Source: Lentisphaera marina (GTDB lineage Bacteria > Verrucomicrobiota > Lentisphaeria > Lentisphaerales > Lentisphaeraceae). From it: 64,000 nt of DNA. The notes under the pieces were generated by a model. That model worked only from the letters and a program-made list of their open reading frames with translations. It was not told the origin of the DNA and did no database searches. Position 1 is the first letter of the stretch. The number at the start of each line of letters is the position of its first letter. Location: positions 1,054,001 through 1,118,000 of the forward strand of contig NZ_JAQZZL010000001.1 in the NCBI RefSeq assembly GCF_028745505.1, given 5' to 3'. This document shows, one piece after another, positions 53,911-64,000 of this stretch. The translations under genes were made by a program, and so were the position numbers.

Positions 53911-54963
53911 ATGAATAAAAAGATATTGGTATTTTTAATCTTCTTGCTTAGTGGCTCTGTATGTGCGCAAGGTTTTGATAATGAGTCGCTTAAAAGAAAT
54001 GCCGAGAAAGGTGATGAGTTTTCACAATTTTTACTTGGCTTACTGTATAAAAATGGCCAAGGTGTTAAGCAAAGTTTTTTACAGGCAGCAGAGCAGTTTA
54101 TGTCTGCGGCTAGCCAAGGTAATGGAGCTGCCTGTCATGAGTTAGGGAAATTTTATGAAGAAGGCTTTGCTTATCGTCAATCTTATGAAAAAGCAGCTGA
54201 ATGGTATCGACGTGGAATTGTTTTTGGCGAGAAGCGTTGCGTTTACTCCTTGGCGAAGCTCTTGGTTGAGTCGCGAGTCAAGAAACATGAAGGGGAAGAC
54301 GCAGGCAAAATGTTTGAGGAGGCTTGGACATATTTTGAGTCAAAGGCAAAAAATGATGAAGTTGAAGCTAATTATTACTTAGGTAAAATGAGTTTCAGTG
54401 GCTGGGGAACAATGCGTAGTCCGCATAAGTCCCTAGAGTATTTTAAGAAAGGTGCAGATGCTTATGATGGCGCGTGTTTATATGAGTACGCACGTTTCTT
54501 TCTAAAGGGTATTATTGTTGAGGCAAGTGCAAAGCAAGGGATCGGTTATTTAGAATCAGCGGAAGAAAATTACTCTGTTGATGCAATTAGAATGAAATTG
54601 CGATTAGCGCAAGTTGGAGATAAACACCTTTTTCTTTTGCCAAGTAGAGATCAGCAACTCTTAATAGAAAAGCAATTAGCTGACCGTGGAGTTTCCGAGT
54701 TTCAATTTACTTATAGTATGCGCTTAAAAAAGTATAATATGAAAGATTTTCGTCTATCGGGGCTTTCCTACCTGAAAGAAGCCGCGGATCAGCAATGGGC
54801 ACCAGCTGAATATGAGCTTGGCCAGATATTGCTTTTCGGGAAATATGCGGTGAAGCAAGATGTGATAAATGGTCAGCGCTACATAGAATCGGCTGCAGCA
54901 GCAGGCCACGCAAAGTCTAAGCGACTTTTACATGACTTGCGAGAGCATTCGGGTAAGAAATAA
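53911..54963 (+). CDS. Secreted Sel1-repeat protein
   Basis: Signal peptide (residues 1-20, ending S-V-C-A-Q), then about six Sel1/TPR-like helical repeats of 34-38 residues, with typical patterns such as L-G-L-L-Y-K-N-G-Q-G-V-K-Q and A-A-E-W-Y-R-R-G. Such repeats mediate protein interactions. It follows a terminator, so it has its own promoter, and converges on cutA with 2 nt between stops. Confidence 0.88.
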   Translation: MNKKILVFLIFLLSGSVCAQGFDNESLKRNAEKGDEFSQFLLGLLYKNGQGVKQSFLQAAEQFMSAASQGNGAACHELGKFYEEGFAYRQSYEKAAEWYRRGIVFGEKRCVYSLAKLLVESRVKKHEGEDAGKMFEEAWTYFESKAKNDEVEANYYLGKMSFSGWGTMRSPHKSLEYFKKGADAYDGACLYEYARFFLKGIIVEASAKQGIGYLESAEENYSVDAIRMKLRLAQVGDKHLFLLPSRDQQLLIEKQLADRGVSEFQFTYSMRLKKYNMKDFRLSGLSYLKEAADQQWAPAEYELGQILLFGKYAVKQDVINGQRYIESAAAAGHAKSKRLLHDLREHSGKK

Positions 54964-54965
54964 GT

Positions 54966-55268
54966 TTAGCTATTTTCGAGCCACTCAGCAAATCGAGGGT
55001 TAACCTGCTGAGGAGAAAATTGTAGAATACATGGGCATTCATAGGAATGGCTAGCCTTGATTTTCTGCTCAACTTCTAATGCCTTGCTTTCTTTGCATTT
55101 ACATAAAAGAATGAATTCCTGTTCTTCTTTGAGCTCACCTTCCCACATGTAGAGAGAGCTGATGTGAGGGATGATATTAGCGCAGGCAATGAGTCGCTCC
55201 TCTAGTAAAGTGCGTGCAATTTTTTTAGCTTCATCTTTACTAGAGCAGGGTGTGTAGATTAGGCGCAT
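54966..55268 (-). CDS. cutA: Divalent cation tolerance protein CutA
   Basis: Small trimeric protein of 100 aa. Family segments are L-L-E-E-R-L-I-A-C-A-N-I-I, S-L-Y-M-W-E-G-E-L and H-S-Y-E-C-P-C-I. The usual Val/Pro ending is replaced by W-L-E-N-S. The start shares one base with the pgm stop (TAATG). Confidence 0.93.
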   Translation of the reverse strand: MRLIYTPCSSKDEAKKIARTLLEERLIACANIIPHISSLYMWEGELKEEQEFILLCKCKESKALEVEQKIKASHSYECPCILQFSPQQVNPRFAEWLENS

Positions 55269-56893
55269 TAACTAATGGCGTTGTCGACGATGTTTTGAGC
55301 GTCTTTTTGGAGTTCTTTAAGGTGCTCTTCGCTGACAAAACTTTCGGCATATATTTTGTATATATCTTCAGTTCCCGAGGGACGAGCAGCAAACCAACCC
55401 GATTCAGTTGTGACTTTTAATCCTCCGATTGCAGCACCATTGCCATTAGCATGACTTAATTTTTCTAGGATGGGATAGCCAGCTAGAGAAGTGGCTGTGA
55501 TATCTTCTGGAGAAAGTTTCTTGAGTTTGTTTTTTTGTTCTGGGCTTGCGGCGGCATCGATACGAGCGTAAATCGGTGCTCCGTGTTTAAGGGTTAACTC
55601 AGTGTATAATTGACCTGGATCTTTTTTGGTGACGGCTAGGATTTCTGCTGCCAGTAGACAGAGGATGATTCCGTCTTTGTCAGTCGTCCAAACTTTGCCG
55701 TTTTTCCTAAGGAAAGAGGCGCCTGCACTTTCTTCGCCTCCAAAGGCGATTTTCTGATTGACTAGGCCATCGACAAACCACTTGAAGCCTACTGGGACTT
55801 CGCAGACTTTTCGTGAAATTTCTTCACCAACTTTATCAATCATACTGGAGCTTACTAAAGTTTTGCCAATTTCTAAATTTTGATTCCATTCAGTGCGGTT
55901 TTGATAGAGGTATTGAATGGCAACTGCTAGGTAATGGTTTGGATTTAGTAGACCTGATGAACGAGTCACTATGCCGTGGCGGTCAGCGTCGGGGTCGTTA
56001 CCAAAAGCAATGTCGTATTGATCCTTGAGTTTAATTAAGGAACTCATGGCCCAAGGAGAAGAGCAGTCCATGCGTATTTTTCCATCACGGTCGCAAGTCA
56101 TGAATTTAAATGTAGGGTCGACAGACTCATTAACAATAGTGATATCAACACCATATTTCTCTACAATTGGTTGCCAATAGGGCAGGCTGGCTCCACCAAG
56201 TGGGTCTGCGGCAATTTTGATTTTGGCATCTTTGATGGCCTTCATGTCAATGACATTTTCAAGATCGGCAACGTAGTTCGGGATGTAATTATAGGCTGTC
56301 ATATTAGTTGAATTAAAGACTTCATCAGCATTAAGTTTTTTAACATCATCTAAATTGTTGGCAATGATTTCGTTGGCACGATTTTCAACCCAAGTAGTAA
56401 TATCTGTGTTAGCAGGTCCACCATCAATGGAGTTGTATTTGAAGCCGCCGTCTTCGGGGGGGTTGTGAGAAGGGGTGATGACAATGCCGTCGGCCAGAGC
56501 TTTATTTTTTTCATTCCAAGTCAAGATTGCGTGAGAAATGACGGGTGTTGGAGTTGGCTCAAATTCTTCTTGGTAATAGGCTTCGACATCATTGGCTGCA
56601 AGGACTTGTAAACAGGAGATTAGTGCCGGTTTAGAAAGTGCGTGAGTATCAATTCCTACATAAAGCGGTCCGGATATTTCTTGAGATTTGCGGTATTCGC
56701 AAATAGCTTGAGAAATGGCTAGGATATGAGTTTCATTAAAGGAAGATTTCAAGGAGCCACCACGGTGACCGGAAGTTCCAAAGCTTACTGGAGCTAGATC
56801 GGATTTTCTTGTGCTGTATGCGGAGAGTAATTCGTCAATGTTTAAGAGCTGTTCGTCAGTGGGGAGTTTTCCCGCTTGCGGATGAGTTGCCAT
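55268..56893 (-). CDS. pgm: Phosphoglucomutase (alpha-D-glucose specific)
   Basis: Interconverts glucose 1- and 6-phosphate. The phosphoserine is Ser142 in T-P-S-H-N-P-P; T-S-G-H-R-G-G is at 40-46, the metal loop D-P-D-A-D-R-H and the sugar loop G-E-E-S-A-G-A-S follow, and the C-terminal R-P-S-G-T-E binds phosphate. It is full length at 541 aa. It starts 9 nt after the rodZ-like gene. Confidence 0.95.
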   Translation of the reverse strand: MATHPQAGKLPTDEQLLNIDELLSAYSTRKSDLAPVSFGTSGHRGGSLKSSFNETHILAISQAICEYRKSQEISGPLYVGIDTHALSKPALISCLQVLAANDVEAYYQEEFEPTPTPVISHAILTWNEKNKALADGIVITPSHNPPEDGGFKYNSIDGGPANTDITTWVENRANEIIANNLDDVKKLNADEVFNSTNMTAYNYIPNYVADLENVIDMKAIKDAKIKIAADPLGGASLPYWQPIVEKYGVDITIVNESVDPTFKFMTCDRDGKIRMDCSSPWAMSSLIKLKDQYDIAFGNDPDADRHGIVTRSSGLLNPNHYLAVAIQYLYQNRTEWNQNLEIGKTLVSSSMIDKVGEEISRKVCEVPVGFKWFVDGLVNQKIAFGGEESAGASFLRKNGKVWTTDKDGIILCLLAAEILAVTKKDPGQLYTELTLKHGAPIYARIDAAASPEQKNKLKKLSPEDITATSLAGYPILEKLSHANGNGAAIGGLKVTTESGWFAARPSGTEDIYKIYAESFVSEEHLKELQKDAQNIVDNAIS

Positions 56894-56902
56894 ATAAATA
56901 TC

Positions 56903-58273
56903 CTATTTGTTGGGGACTTTTAACCTAGGGATAGGGATTGTAATTTCTTGATGGAAGTTGTTTAAATTAACTTGTTCATCAGATTTAAAAACTGGTATGG
57001 GAGAATAGAAATGTTTTGCTGTAAAACCAACGCCAATTAAACCGAGAATCAGAAATATGACAAAGATAGCACTCCACTTTTGGAGGCTTGAGCTCGCGGG
57101 CTTACTTGCGTATTTATCGGGGCCTTTTTGAGCGATGTTGTATTGAGTGTCAAATTCTTCGCCACATAGATTAGCATAAAGTTTGAGTGCTTTGTGGTAC
57201 TCGATGTTAAGTTCGTGACAAAGGTTCTTGATGTAGCTTTTGGTGTAGATGGGGTCGGGTAAATTAGACCGATTCTCTTCTTCCAAGGCAATGATATAAG
57301 CTTCTTTGATATTGGTGCGCCTAGCCAGTTCTTTGATTGTATAACTTGCTTTTTGGCGAGCACTCATGAGCATAGTGCCAATGCTCGAATCATCTTCCAT
57401 TTCGTAGATAGTGGGTGAGTTCTTTAAGTGGCGCGGTTCTTCTACTTCCGAATGAATTTCGTCAAAGAGTTCCTCTTGTTGGCTTTCTGTCGTTTCTTCC
57501 TCGTGCTCGAGTTCTGTGTTAGTTAGTTCAAATACACTTTCTTGTGCAGCGGTGTTTAAAACTTCTTCGTATTCTTCGAGTTCATGGATATGAGGTGGAG
57601 GACTAGTGTTAAAGCTGGGGCGATCTTCCTCTTCTTCGGGCGGGAGTTCGACACTCGTCAAGGAAAGTTTACCTTTGTCTTGAGGCAATGGTTTATTGCG
57701 AAGGATAATGGTTTGCGGTGAATGTATACCAGGTTCGGGGACTGGATCGTTGGACTCTAGCTGTTTGATGGAGTCTGAGTTGTGTGGACTTTGGATGCCC
57801 ATGGTTTTGGGTTTAGCGCCACTAAAGAGTTCGCCATCCATACTATTGACCGGCTCGTCTTGATTAAGAGAGGAGCTGCTTGTTGTAGTTTCGTCTAAAT
57901 CTTCGTTTTGAGTGGGCCTCTCTGGCCTTGCTTGTTCATTTGAAAGTGATTTAAATTCAGGATTGTGTTCCAGTTCGGGTGCTTCAGTTCTTGTCTTTTT
58001 GATTAGTAGTGAGGGGCCATTAGTCGAAGATCCAGAAGATTTAATTTTTAAGCCAGACGCAGGAGTGGGGGATTCTGAATGTATAATCAGATCGGAATGG
58101 CTTTCTTTTACTGCAACATTTTTAATGGTCAATTGCGGGCGGTTTTGATCTACGGGTTCTTCTGTGGTGTCAGCTTCAGAGGTCTCAGTTTCTTTTTTTA
58201 AGATCAAAGGCTTAGGAGATTCCTTGTAGAGCGGAAGTTCTTGTTCGAATAAGTTGTCTTCTTCAGTACTCAT
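56903..58273 (-). CDS. RodZ-like protein with long disordered N-terminus
   Basis: Single-pass membrane protein of 456 aa. A RodZ-type helix-turn-helix (HTH_25) spans about 297-372 (G-T-M-L-M-S-A-R-Q-K-A-S-Y-T-I-K-E-L-A), a transmembrane helix 400-419, and only about 37 residues lie outside, so the periplasmic domain of E. coli RodZ is missing. The first 290 residues are acidic and disordered, with repeated short motifs such as L-I-L-K-K and L-L-I-K-K. It overlaps ftsK by 4 bp (ATGA), supporting a cell-shape or division role. Confidence 0.85.
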   Translation of the reverse strand: MSTEEDNLFEQELPLYKESPKPLILKKETETSEADTTEEPVDQNRPQLTIKNVAVKESHSDLIIHSESPTPASGLKIKSSGSSTNGPSLLIKKTRTEAPELEHNPEFKSLSNEQARPERPTQNEDLDETTTSSSSLNQDEPVNSMDGELFSGAKPKTMGIQSPHNSDSIKQLESNDPVPEPGIHSPQTIILRNKPLPQDKGKLSLTSVELPPEEEEDRPSFNTSPPPHIHELEEYEEVLNTAAQESVFELTNTELEHEEETTESQQEELFDEIHSEVEEPRHLKNSPTIYEMEDDSSIGTMLMSARQKASYTIKELARRTNIKEAYIIALEEENRSNLPDPIYTKSYIKNLCHELNIEYHKALKLYANLCGEEFDTQYNIAQKGPDKYASKPASSSLQKWSAIFVIFLILGLIGVGFTAKHFYSPIPVFKSDEQVNLNNFHQEITIPIPRLKVPNK

Positions 58274-60702
58274 GAGGGCTCCTCAGGGTTTTTATAAATA
58301 TCATCTAAAATTTCGCGTTTGCCGGTGTGATCCGCAGGGCTTAAAAAGCCGATGTCTTCAAGTTCTTCGATAATGTTGGCGGCTTTATTGTAGCCAATGC
58401 GCATTTTTCTTTGTAGGTATGAGATCGAAGTTTTTTTATCTCTGCGAATGATCTCCATGGCTTGTGAAATGATGCTGTCTTGCTTGTCGTCATCGTTTGC
58501 GTAATCTTCACCATCTGTTCCGTTGGAGCTTTCTGTAGATCCAGTTTTTATGATGTCTTTGAAGCGTTGCCCTTGTTGGTTAGAAATGAATTCAACAACT
58601 TTTTCTACATCGGCATCAGGAGTCCACGCAGATTGAATGCGCATTAAGGAGCTAGATGCAGGTGGGTTGAATAACATGTCGCCTTTACCTAGAAGACCTT
58701 CAGCACCTTTTGTCCCCAAAATAGTCATGGAATCAATATATGAGCCAACTTGGAAGGCAATGCGCGTTGGGAAGTTAGCTTTGATAATACCAGTGATAAC
58801 ATTTGTTCTGGGGCTTTGTGTTGCAAGAACCAGGTGGATGCCGACGGCACGTGCTTTAGCAGCTAGAGTAGAAACTGAATTTTCGATTTCACCTTTGGTG
58901 TTTTTGTTGCTCATCAAATCGGCAAATTCATCGATGATAATAACAGTTATTGGTAGTTTGTCTGGAATAGAATTTCCGTTCTTGTCTTCTGTGGGTTCAT
59001 TTGGTTTTTTAGTGCGATTGTTAAAGTCAGCGAGATTACGAACTCTAACGGCAGCAAGTAGGTCGTAGCGAACATTCATTTCGAAACACGCCCAGCGCAA
59101 GGCTGCAGGGACTTGCTCTGACTCAGTTATAATGGGGCATACGAGATGAGGAATGTCCTCGTATGGAGCTAATTCAACTTTTTTTGGGTCTACCATGATG
59201 AGCTCAAGTTCATCGGGCGAGAAGCGGTAAAGTAAGCTCATGATCAAGCAATTCATAAAAACTGATTTACCTGAGCCAGTGGTGCCAGCAATGAGGAGGT
59301 GGGGGGCTTTGGCCAAGTCCATAACAGAGGTGTTGCCTGTGCCATCTTTACCAAGGGCAATGGGTATCATGGCATCGGAGTTTTTGAAATCTTTGGCTTG
59401 AACCATGCCGCGAAGCCAAACGCTAGAATCTTCATCGTTTGGAACTTCTACACCAACGGAGCGGCGACCAGGTATGGGAGTGATGATACGGATCCCCATG
59501 GGAGCCTGAAGTTCCATGGTGAGGTTATTGGAGATGCTATCAATTTTTTCCACACGCACCCCCTTTTCAGGGATTATCTCATAGAGAGTGACTCGAGGTC
59601 CAGGAAAGGCTTCGCCCATGCGAGCTTTAATTTTGAAGTGCTCAAGTGTTTCTTGGATGATTTCTTTTTTGCGCTGGAGTTCTTCGGTGCTGATTTTTAT
59701 GCTGGAGTCGCCATCGGTTAGTAATGATGCTGTGGGTAGTTTGTAGCGAGTCGATTTACTTTGGTGTTGAGGCTCAGTGAGTTGACCAGAGAAGATTTCA
59801 TGTGGTTTCTCATCATCTAAAATATGATCGTCACTTTCTTCTGTAGGTGTGGAGGCGACTAGAGGGAGTTCTTGCTCGCCTTCGGCTTCTTTGTTCTTCT
59901 TAGCTTTTTTACGTGGGCTCGCTTCTTGGCTTAGTTCTACAGGTTTTACTTCTTCACTAACAGCGGGTAAAAAATCATCTACTTCTTTACTGGAAACTTC
60001 TTCTAATGTATCCTTGTGGTCATTGTTGGTTTGGAACCAAGAAGCAACAGTGTTTTTCAATTGAGAAAAGGAGTTTTCTTTGCTTTCTTTTGGAGCGACA
60101 GTGGCTTGAGGGACTTCTTTTTCTTCTTCGCTTTCTGCACTTTCGTTTTTCTGTTTGGGCCAGTCAAAGCTCATAAATACATAGAGGCTATAGGAGATAA
60201 GAGCAAGAGATAGGATGATACATCCTAAACGATTGCAAATGTGGTAGAGCCAGCCGTGTTCTGGATTAGCTAATAAGCTTCCGAGAGCTCCGCCGGGGAT
60301 CTGTGAAATGTTTAGACTTTTACAAAGGCCAGGCATGAAGTCGGGGTAGCACCCTAGGCAAGTGGATATGCCACTCGCAAAGAAAGCGATCGACAGAAAA
60401 TATACCCAATTAGTTTTGTGTATGTTTAGGTTAATTAAACGTCGGACGGCGGATGTGAAAATTAGAATTGTGATGGGATAAGTACCGAGACCAAAGCTTA
60501 AGATCATGAGGTATGAAATACGAGCTCCAAGTGCACCAAATAAATTGGAGTACTGGTGCTCAAGTTTACCCCCTGTGATGGCACTCACATCTGATGGAGA
60601 GTAAGAAATGACGGATATGAATACCATAAGTAGCATGGTAAAAATAAAGGTGTGGAGTCCTCGTTCTTTGGTTTTGTGAAAGAGGGTATTAGTACTTTCC
60701 AT
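58270..60702 (-). CDS. ftsK: DNA translocase FtsK/SpoIIIE
   Basis: Chromosome segregation motor of 810 aa. About four or five N-terminal transmembrane helices (residues 18-180), an acidic linker (about 190-330), the alpha domain (E-K-I-D-S-I-S-N-N-L), the motor domain with Walker A G-T-T-G-S-G-K-S near 472-479 and Walker B I-I-D-E-F-A-D, and a C-terminal winged-helix gamma domain (about 740-800, Y-L-Q-R-K-M-R-I-G-Y-N-K-A). It is the first gene of the ftsK-rodZ-pgm-cutA run. Confidence 0.96.
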   Translation of the reverse strand: MESTNTLFHKTKERGLHTFIFTMLLMVFISVISYSPSDVSAITGGKLEHQYSNLFGALGARISYLMILSFGLGTYPITILIFTSAVRRLINLNIHKTNWVYFLSIAFFASGISTCLGCYPDFMPGLCKSLNISQIPGGALGSLLANPEHGWLYHICNRLGCIILSLALISYSLYVFMSFDWPKQKNESAESEEEKEVPQATVAPKESKENSFSQLKNTVASWFQTNNDHKDTLEEVSSKEVDDFLPAVSEEVKPVELSQEASPRKKAKKNKEAEGEQELPLVASTPTEESDDHILDDEKPHEIFSGQLTEPQHQSKSTRYKLPTASLLTDGDSSIKISTEELQRKKEIIQETLEHFKIKARMGEAFPGPRVTLYEIIPEKGVRVEKIDSISNNLTMELQAPMGIRIITPIPGRRSVGVEVPNDEDSSVWLRGMVQAKDFKNSDAMIPIALGKDGTGNTSVMDLAKAPHLLIAGTTGSGKSVFMNCLIMSLLYRFSPDELELIMVDPKKVELAPYEDIPHLVCPIITESEQVPAALRWACFEMNVRYDLLAAVRVRNLADFNNRTKKPNEPTEDKNGNSIPDKLPITVIIIDEFADLMSNKNTKGEIENSVSTLAAKARAVGIHLVLATQSPRTNVITGIIKANFPTRIAFQVGSYIDSMTILGTKGAEGLLGKGDMLFNPPASSSLMRIQSAWTPDADVEKVVEFISNQQGQRFKDIIKTGSTESSNGTDGEDYANDDDKQDSIISQAMEIIRRDKKTSISYLQRKMRIGYNKAANIIEELEDIGFLSPADHTGKREILDDIYKNPEEPS

Positions 60703-60867
60703 GAAAAACTTTGGCTTGAATTTTAGTTGATTAAACTAAAGGTAATTTGTCTTGCTCAAAAATAAAGGATGGTGAGGCTCCTTGTGACTCAATTTTACTT
60801 TTTTTATGGATATTTATCAGTATTGATTTATTGTGCCGGATTAAATCACAAAATCAGGATGATTAAT

Positions 60868-61227
60868 ATGGACACAAATACCGTCTTAAAAAAAATTGGA
60901 ATTGCTTTTAATCTACAGAAACGAGACTTGCTAGATATTTTTGAATTAGCAGGCTACGATGTGAATTCGAGTCAAGTCGGCGCCTTTATGGTTGCACCAA
61001 CACACAAGAATTTCAAGAAGATGGAAGAGGCAGTTTTGATAGACTTCTTAGATGCCTTGATTTTGTATTCACGTGGAACTAAAGAAGAGCCAAATGTACC
61101 TCCCTTTGCGATATTAAATGCCATCCAATCTTTAGCTGAACGAGGAAACGCTGAGGCGCTCACAGCGATAGATGATTGTACTTCTAAAGCACGTGAAGCG
61201 ATGGAGTCCGGCCTATTTAAGGGCTAG
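60868..61227 (+). CDS. DUF1456 (YehS-like) protein
   Basis: Cytoplasmic protein of 119 aa. The start at 60868 is chosen because AGGATGA precedes it and M-D-T-N-T-V-L-K-K-I-G-I-A-F-N-L matches the YehS N-terminus; an upstream in-frame ATG at 60769 adds hydrophobic residues without family support. One clear DUF1456 repeat (L-L-D-I-F-E-L-A-G-Y-D-V, F-M-V-A-P-T-H-K-N-F) is followed by half of a second. Function unknown. Confidence 0.75.
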   Translation: MDTNTVLKKIGIAFNLQKRDLLDIFELAGYDVNSSQVGAFMVAPTHKNFKKMEEAVLIDFLDALILYSRGTKEEPNVPPFAILNAIQSLAERGNAEALTAIDDCTSKAREAMESGLFKG

Positions 61228-61347
61228 GTTTTATTGCCTTCGCTTTTAGGGCTCTGAGAAAAGCTTTAAGTTTTGAAAAATTAGTTTGAAAAGTTCCTTG
61301 CTCTGCATATATTCGTCTATGCAAATATATAAATATGGAAAACGAAT

Positions 61348-62532
61348 ATGAGTAAAATACATACAACACATATCTTCACTTCAGAGTCAGTGTCTGAAGG
61401 TCACCCGGATAAAGTTTCTGATCAGATTTCTGATGCAATTCTTGACGCTTGCCTCGAGCAGGATTCAGCAAGCCGCGTTGCATGTGAAACTTTAGTAACA
61501 ACTGATCTAGTTGTTATCGCAGGTGAAATCACTACTAATGCTAAGATCGATTATGAAGCAATAGCGCGCAAAGTGATTAGCGATATCGGTTATGTGTCTG
61601 ATGGCATTGGTTTTGACTCATCAACTTGTGAAGTTCAAGTTAGAGTTCATGAGCAGTCTGCGGATATCGCACAAGGCGTTGATGAAGGTGCTGGCCTTCA
61701 TGTCGAGCAGGGAGCAGGTGACCAAGGAATGATGTTTGGTTATGCGTCAAATGAAACTGAAGCTTTAATGCCAGCTCCAGTATTCTATTCTCATAAGATT
61801 TTAGAAAAACTTGCTGATATCAGAAAAAATAATCCTGAGTACTCTTTCTTATTGCCAGATTCAAAGAGTCAGGTTTCAATCCGTTATGAACTTGGCAAGC
61901 CAGTTGCGGTAACCGCAATTGTCGTTTCTCACCAGCATACGGCTGCAATGGAGATTGCTCAGCTTGAATCACTCGTGAAGCAAGTTGTTGCTGACGTGAT
62001 TCCTGCAGAACTTCTCAAAGAAGAAATCGTTTATCACATCAACCCGACAGGTAAATTCATCATTGGTGGTCCTCATGGTGACTGTGGTTTAACTGGTCGT
62101 AAGATTATTGTAGACACTTACGGTGGTGTTGGTTCACATGGTGGCGGTGCATTCTCAGGTAAAGATCCATCTAAAGTTGACCGTTCTGCTGCTTACTATA
62201 GTCGCTACGTGGCAAAAAATATTGTTGCAGCGGGTTTAGCTGAAAAATGCGAGATTCAAGTAGCTTACGCTATTGGAGTTCCTTATCCAATTTCAGTAAA
62301 TGTCGATACTTACGGCACGGGTACACTAGAAGATGACGCTCAACTCGAAGCAATTGTTAATGACGTTTTCTCCATGAAGCCTGCAGATCTTATTGCAGAG
62401 CTTGAACTGAAGACTCCAAGTACTTGGAAATATCATCAGTCAGCGGCATATGGTCACTTTGGACGTAATATTTTCCCTTGGGAGCAAACCAATAAAGTAG
62501 AAGCTCTTAAGGCTGCTGCAGGGATATCGTAA
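61348..62532 (+). CDS. metK: S-adenosylmethionine synthetase
   Basis: Makes SAM from methionine and ATP. Signatures are [24 protein letters not shown] and G-G-G-A-F-S-G-K-D. It is full length at 394 aa. First gene of a SAM-recycling operon; the adenosine kinase gene starts 1 nt after its stop. No known SAM riboswitch was recognised in the 120-bp leader. Confidence 0.97.
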   Translation: MSKIHTTHIFTSESVSEGHPDKVSDQISDAILDACLEQDSASRVACETLVTTDLVVIAGEITTNAKIDYEAIARKVISDIGYVSDGIGFDSSTCEVQVRVHEQSADIAQGVDEGAGLHVEQGAGDQGMMFGYASNETEALMPAPVFYSHKILEKLADIRKNNPEYSFLLPDSKSQVSIRYELGKPVAVTAIVVSHQHTAAMEIAQLESLVKQVVADVIPAELLKEEIVYHINPTGKFIIGGPHGDCGLTGRKIIVDTYGGVGSHGGGAFSGKDPSKVDRSAAYYSRYVAKNIVAAGLAEKCEIQVAYAIGVPYPISVNVDTYGTGTLEDDAQLEAIVNDVFSMKPADLIAELELKTPSTWKYHQSAAYGHFGRNIFPWEQTNKVEALKAAAGIS

Positions 62533-62533
62533 A

Positions 62534-63511
62534 GTGTCTGCGAAATTCATAGGTGCGGGTTCACCACTTGTAGATATACTTGGACCAGTAGATGATGCCT
62601 TTGTTGAAAGTGTAGGAGGTGAAAAAGGTGGGATGATCATGGTCGATCACCTTCAATTAGATGAGATTATTAATGCTTTGCCAAGTAAAAAAGTTGCACC
62701 AGGTGGTTCAGCTTCTAATACTTTGATTGGTTTGATGAAGCTTGGTGAAAGTGGAGCCTTTTTGGGTAAAGTCGGTACTGATGAACGCGGTAATTATTTT
62801 GTTAATGCTTTCGAAAAATCTGGCGGATCTACTCATGCTTTTAAGTCATGTGAACAAACACCTACAGGAACTTGTATCTCTTTGGTGACGCCTGATACTC
62901 AAAGAACACTTAGGACTCATTTGGGCGCGGCTGCGGCTTTAACTGTTGATGAAGTTAGTAAAGCTGACTTTGAGGGTTGCACACACGCGCATTTAGAGGG
63001 GTATATGCTCTTTAATTACGATTTAGTTATAAAAACACTTCATGCTGCAAAAGAAGCGGGCTGTACTGTTAGTTTAGATTTAGCGGCTTTTGAAGTCGTG
63101 CAAGCCAACTCTGAAGTCTTAGCTGAAATCCTTGATCAATACGTGGATATGGTTTTTGCAAATGAAGATGAAGCTAAAGCCTGGTGTGACAGTGATGATC
63201 CACAGGTAGCTCTTGATAGTCTTTCTAAGTACTGTGATGTCGTAGCGGTAAAACTCGGCCCAGAGGGTGCCTGGGTAAGAAAGGCAGATGAGACAGTTTT
63301 TGTTAATTCTTATAAAGTAGAAGCAGTTGATACAACTGGTGCTGGGGACCTTTGGGCTTCTGGATTCCTCTACGGTCTATACAATGATTATGGACTTGAA
63401 AAAAGCGCAAAACTCGGGGCAAAAACTGGCTCAGAAGTTGTGCAAATCATGGGCGCCGTTATTCCCGAGGCTGGATGGGATAGAATTAAAACATTTTTAA
63501 ATGAACTATAA
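62534..63511 (+). CDS. PfkB-family sugar kinase, probable adenosine kinase
   Basis: Ribokinase-fold protein of 325 aa starting with GTG. The N-terminal substrate motif is G-G-S-A-S-N-T; the C-terminal D-T-T-G-A-G-D-L has the catalytic Asp. Position between metK and ahcY suggests it phosphorylates the adenosine released by AhcY, pulling that reaction forward. Other nucleoside or sugar kinases of the family are possible. Confidence 0.85.
   Translation: MSAKFIGAGSPLVDILGPVDDAFVESVGGEKGGMIMVDHLQLDEIINALPSKKVAPGGSASNTLIGLMKLGESGAFLGKVGTDERGNYFVNAFEKSGGSTHAFKSCEQTPTGTCISLVTPDTQRTLRTHLGAAAALTVDEVSKADFEGCTHAHLEGYMLFNYDLVIKTLHAAKEAGCTVSLDLAAFEVVQANSEVLAEILDQYVDMVFANEDEAKAWCDSDDPQVALDSLSKYCDVVAVKLGPEGAWVRKADETVFVNSYKVEAVDTTGAGDLWASGFLYGLYNDYGLEKSAKLGAKTGSEVVQIMGAVIPEAGWDRIKTFLNEL

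Positions 63512-64000
<489 letters not shown>

Noticed and set aside
61228..61347. SAM riboswitch before metK
   Set aside because: The leader has a small GCATA/TATGC pairing but none of the conserved cores of SAM-I, SAM-II or SAH classes that I know.

Overview
The window looks like chromosomal DNA of a moderately AT-rich, Gram-negative member of the PVC superphylum, most likely Lentisphaerota (Lentisphaera-like). The clues are a short secreted pseudopilin with the F-S-L-I-E-L-L-V-V N-terminus, several Hanks-type Ser/Thr kinases with DLG or DWG in place of DFG, a MurC-MurB-Ddl fusion, GHL10 and sialate-esterase type glycan enzymes, and Tol and FtsK/RodZ envelope genes. The assignment is inferred from protein families; no rRNA lies in the window.

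Layout. 1-5520: the 3' part of a B-family (Pol II-like) polymerase whose palm catalytic residues are gone, then trxB, then a minus-strand surA-rsmA-DUF454 operon whose rsmA carries a frameshift in a run of eight G, then a membrane-anchored coiled-coil gene. 5541-12602: a truncated S10/spc ribosomal operon starting at rplV and ending with secY; rpmD is absent. 12611-13634: eight sequence-identical tRNA-Val(UAC) genes in tandem, joined by conserved spacers that fold into two hairpins, closed by a strong terminator. 14057-20710: a pseudopilin, then the minus-strand DUF493, MurC-MurB-Ddl, PNPOx-like, RdgB and PIN-PhoH genes. 21028-25195: a zinc-ribbon Ser/Thr kinase and a dapC-dapE pair. 25331-33190: tRNA-Cys, a sialate O-acetylesterase, a five-gene minus-strand run (secreted protein, sixA, trpD, GHL10, cysK) and a second zinc-ribbon kinase. 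34232-35532: a complete ISL3-family insertion sequence with an 8-bp target duplication. 35733-39670: a cytoplasmic NarB/NasA-type molybdoenzyme with a fused FeS/DmsC-like membrane subunit. 39768-44910: gyrB-gyrA. 45138-54963: aldo/keto reductase, AlkB, FKBP, a kinase-cNMP-wHTH protein behind a tolQ-tolR-tolA-hflX operon, a zinc-ribbon protein and a Sel1 protein. 54966-60702: ftsK-rodZ-pgm-cutA. 60868-64000: a DUF1456 gene and a metK-adenosine kinase-ahcY operon, with ahcY cut by the window end.

How the genes work together. Several operons have clear logic: ribosome, translocon and tRNA synthesis; peptidoglycan precursor synthesis (DapC/DapE upstream, MurC/MurB/Ddl downstream); envelope energisation (TolQRA) linked to HflX and a signalling kinase; chromosome segregation and cell shape (FtsK, RodZ); SAM recycling (MetK, adenosine kinase, AhcY). 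The most unusual items are the catalytically degenerate polymerase, the octuple tRNA-Val array with structured, covarying spacers, the triple Mur/Ddl fusion, and a hairpin covering the transposase start in the insertion sequence.
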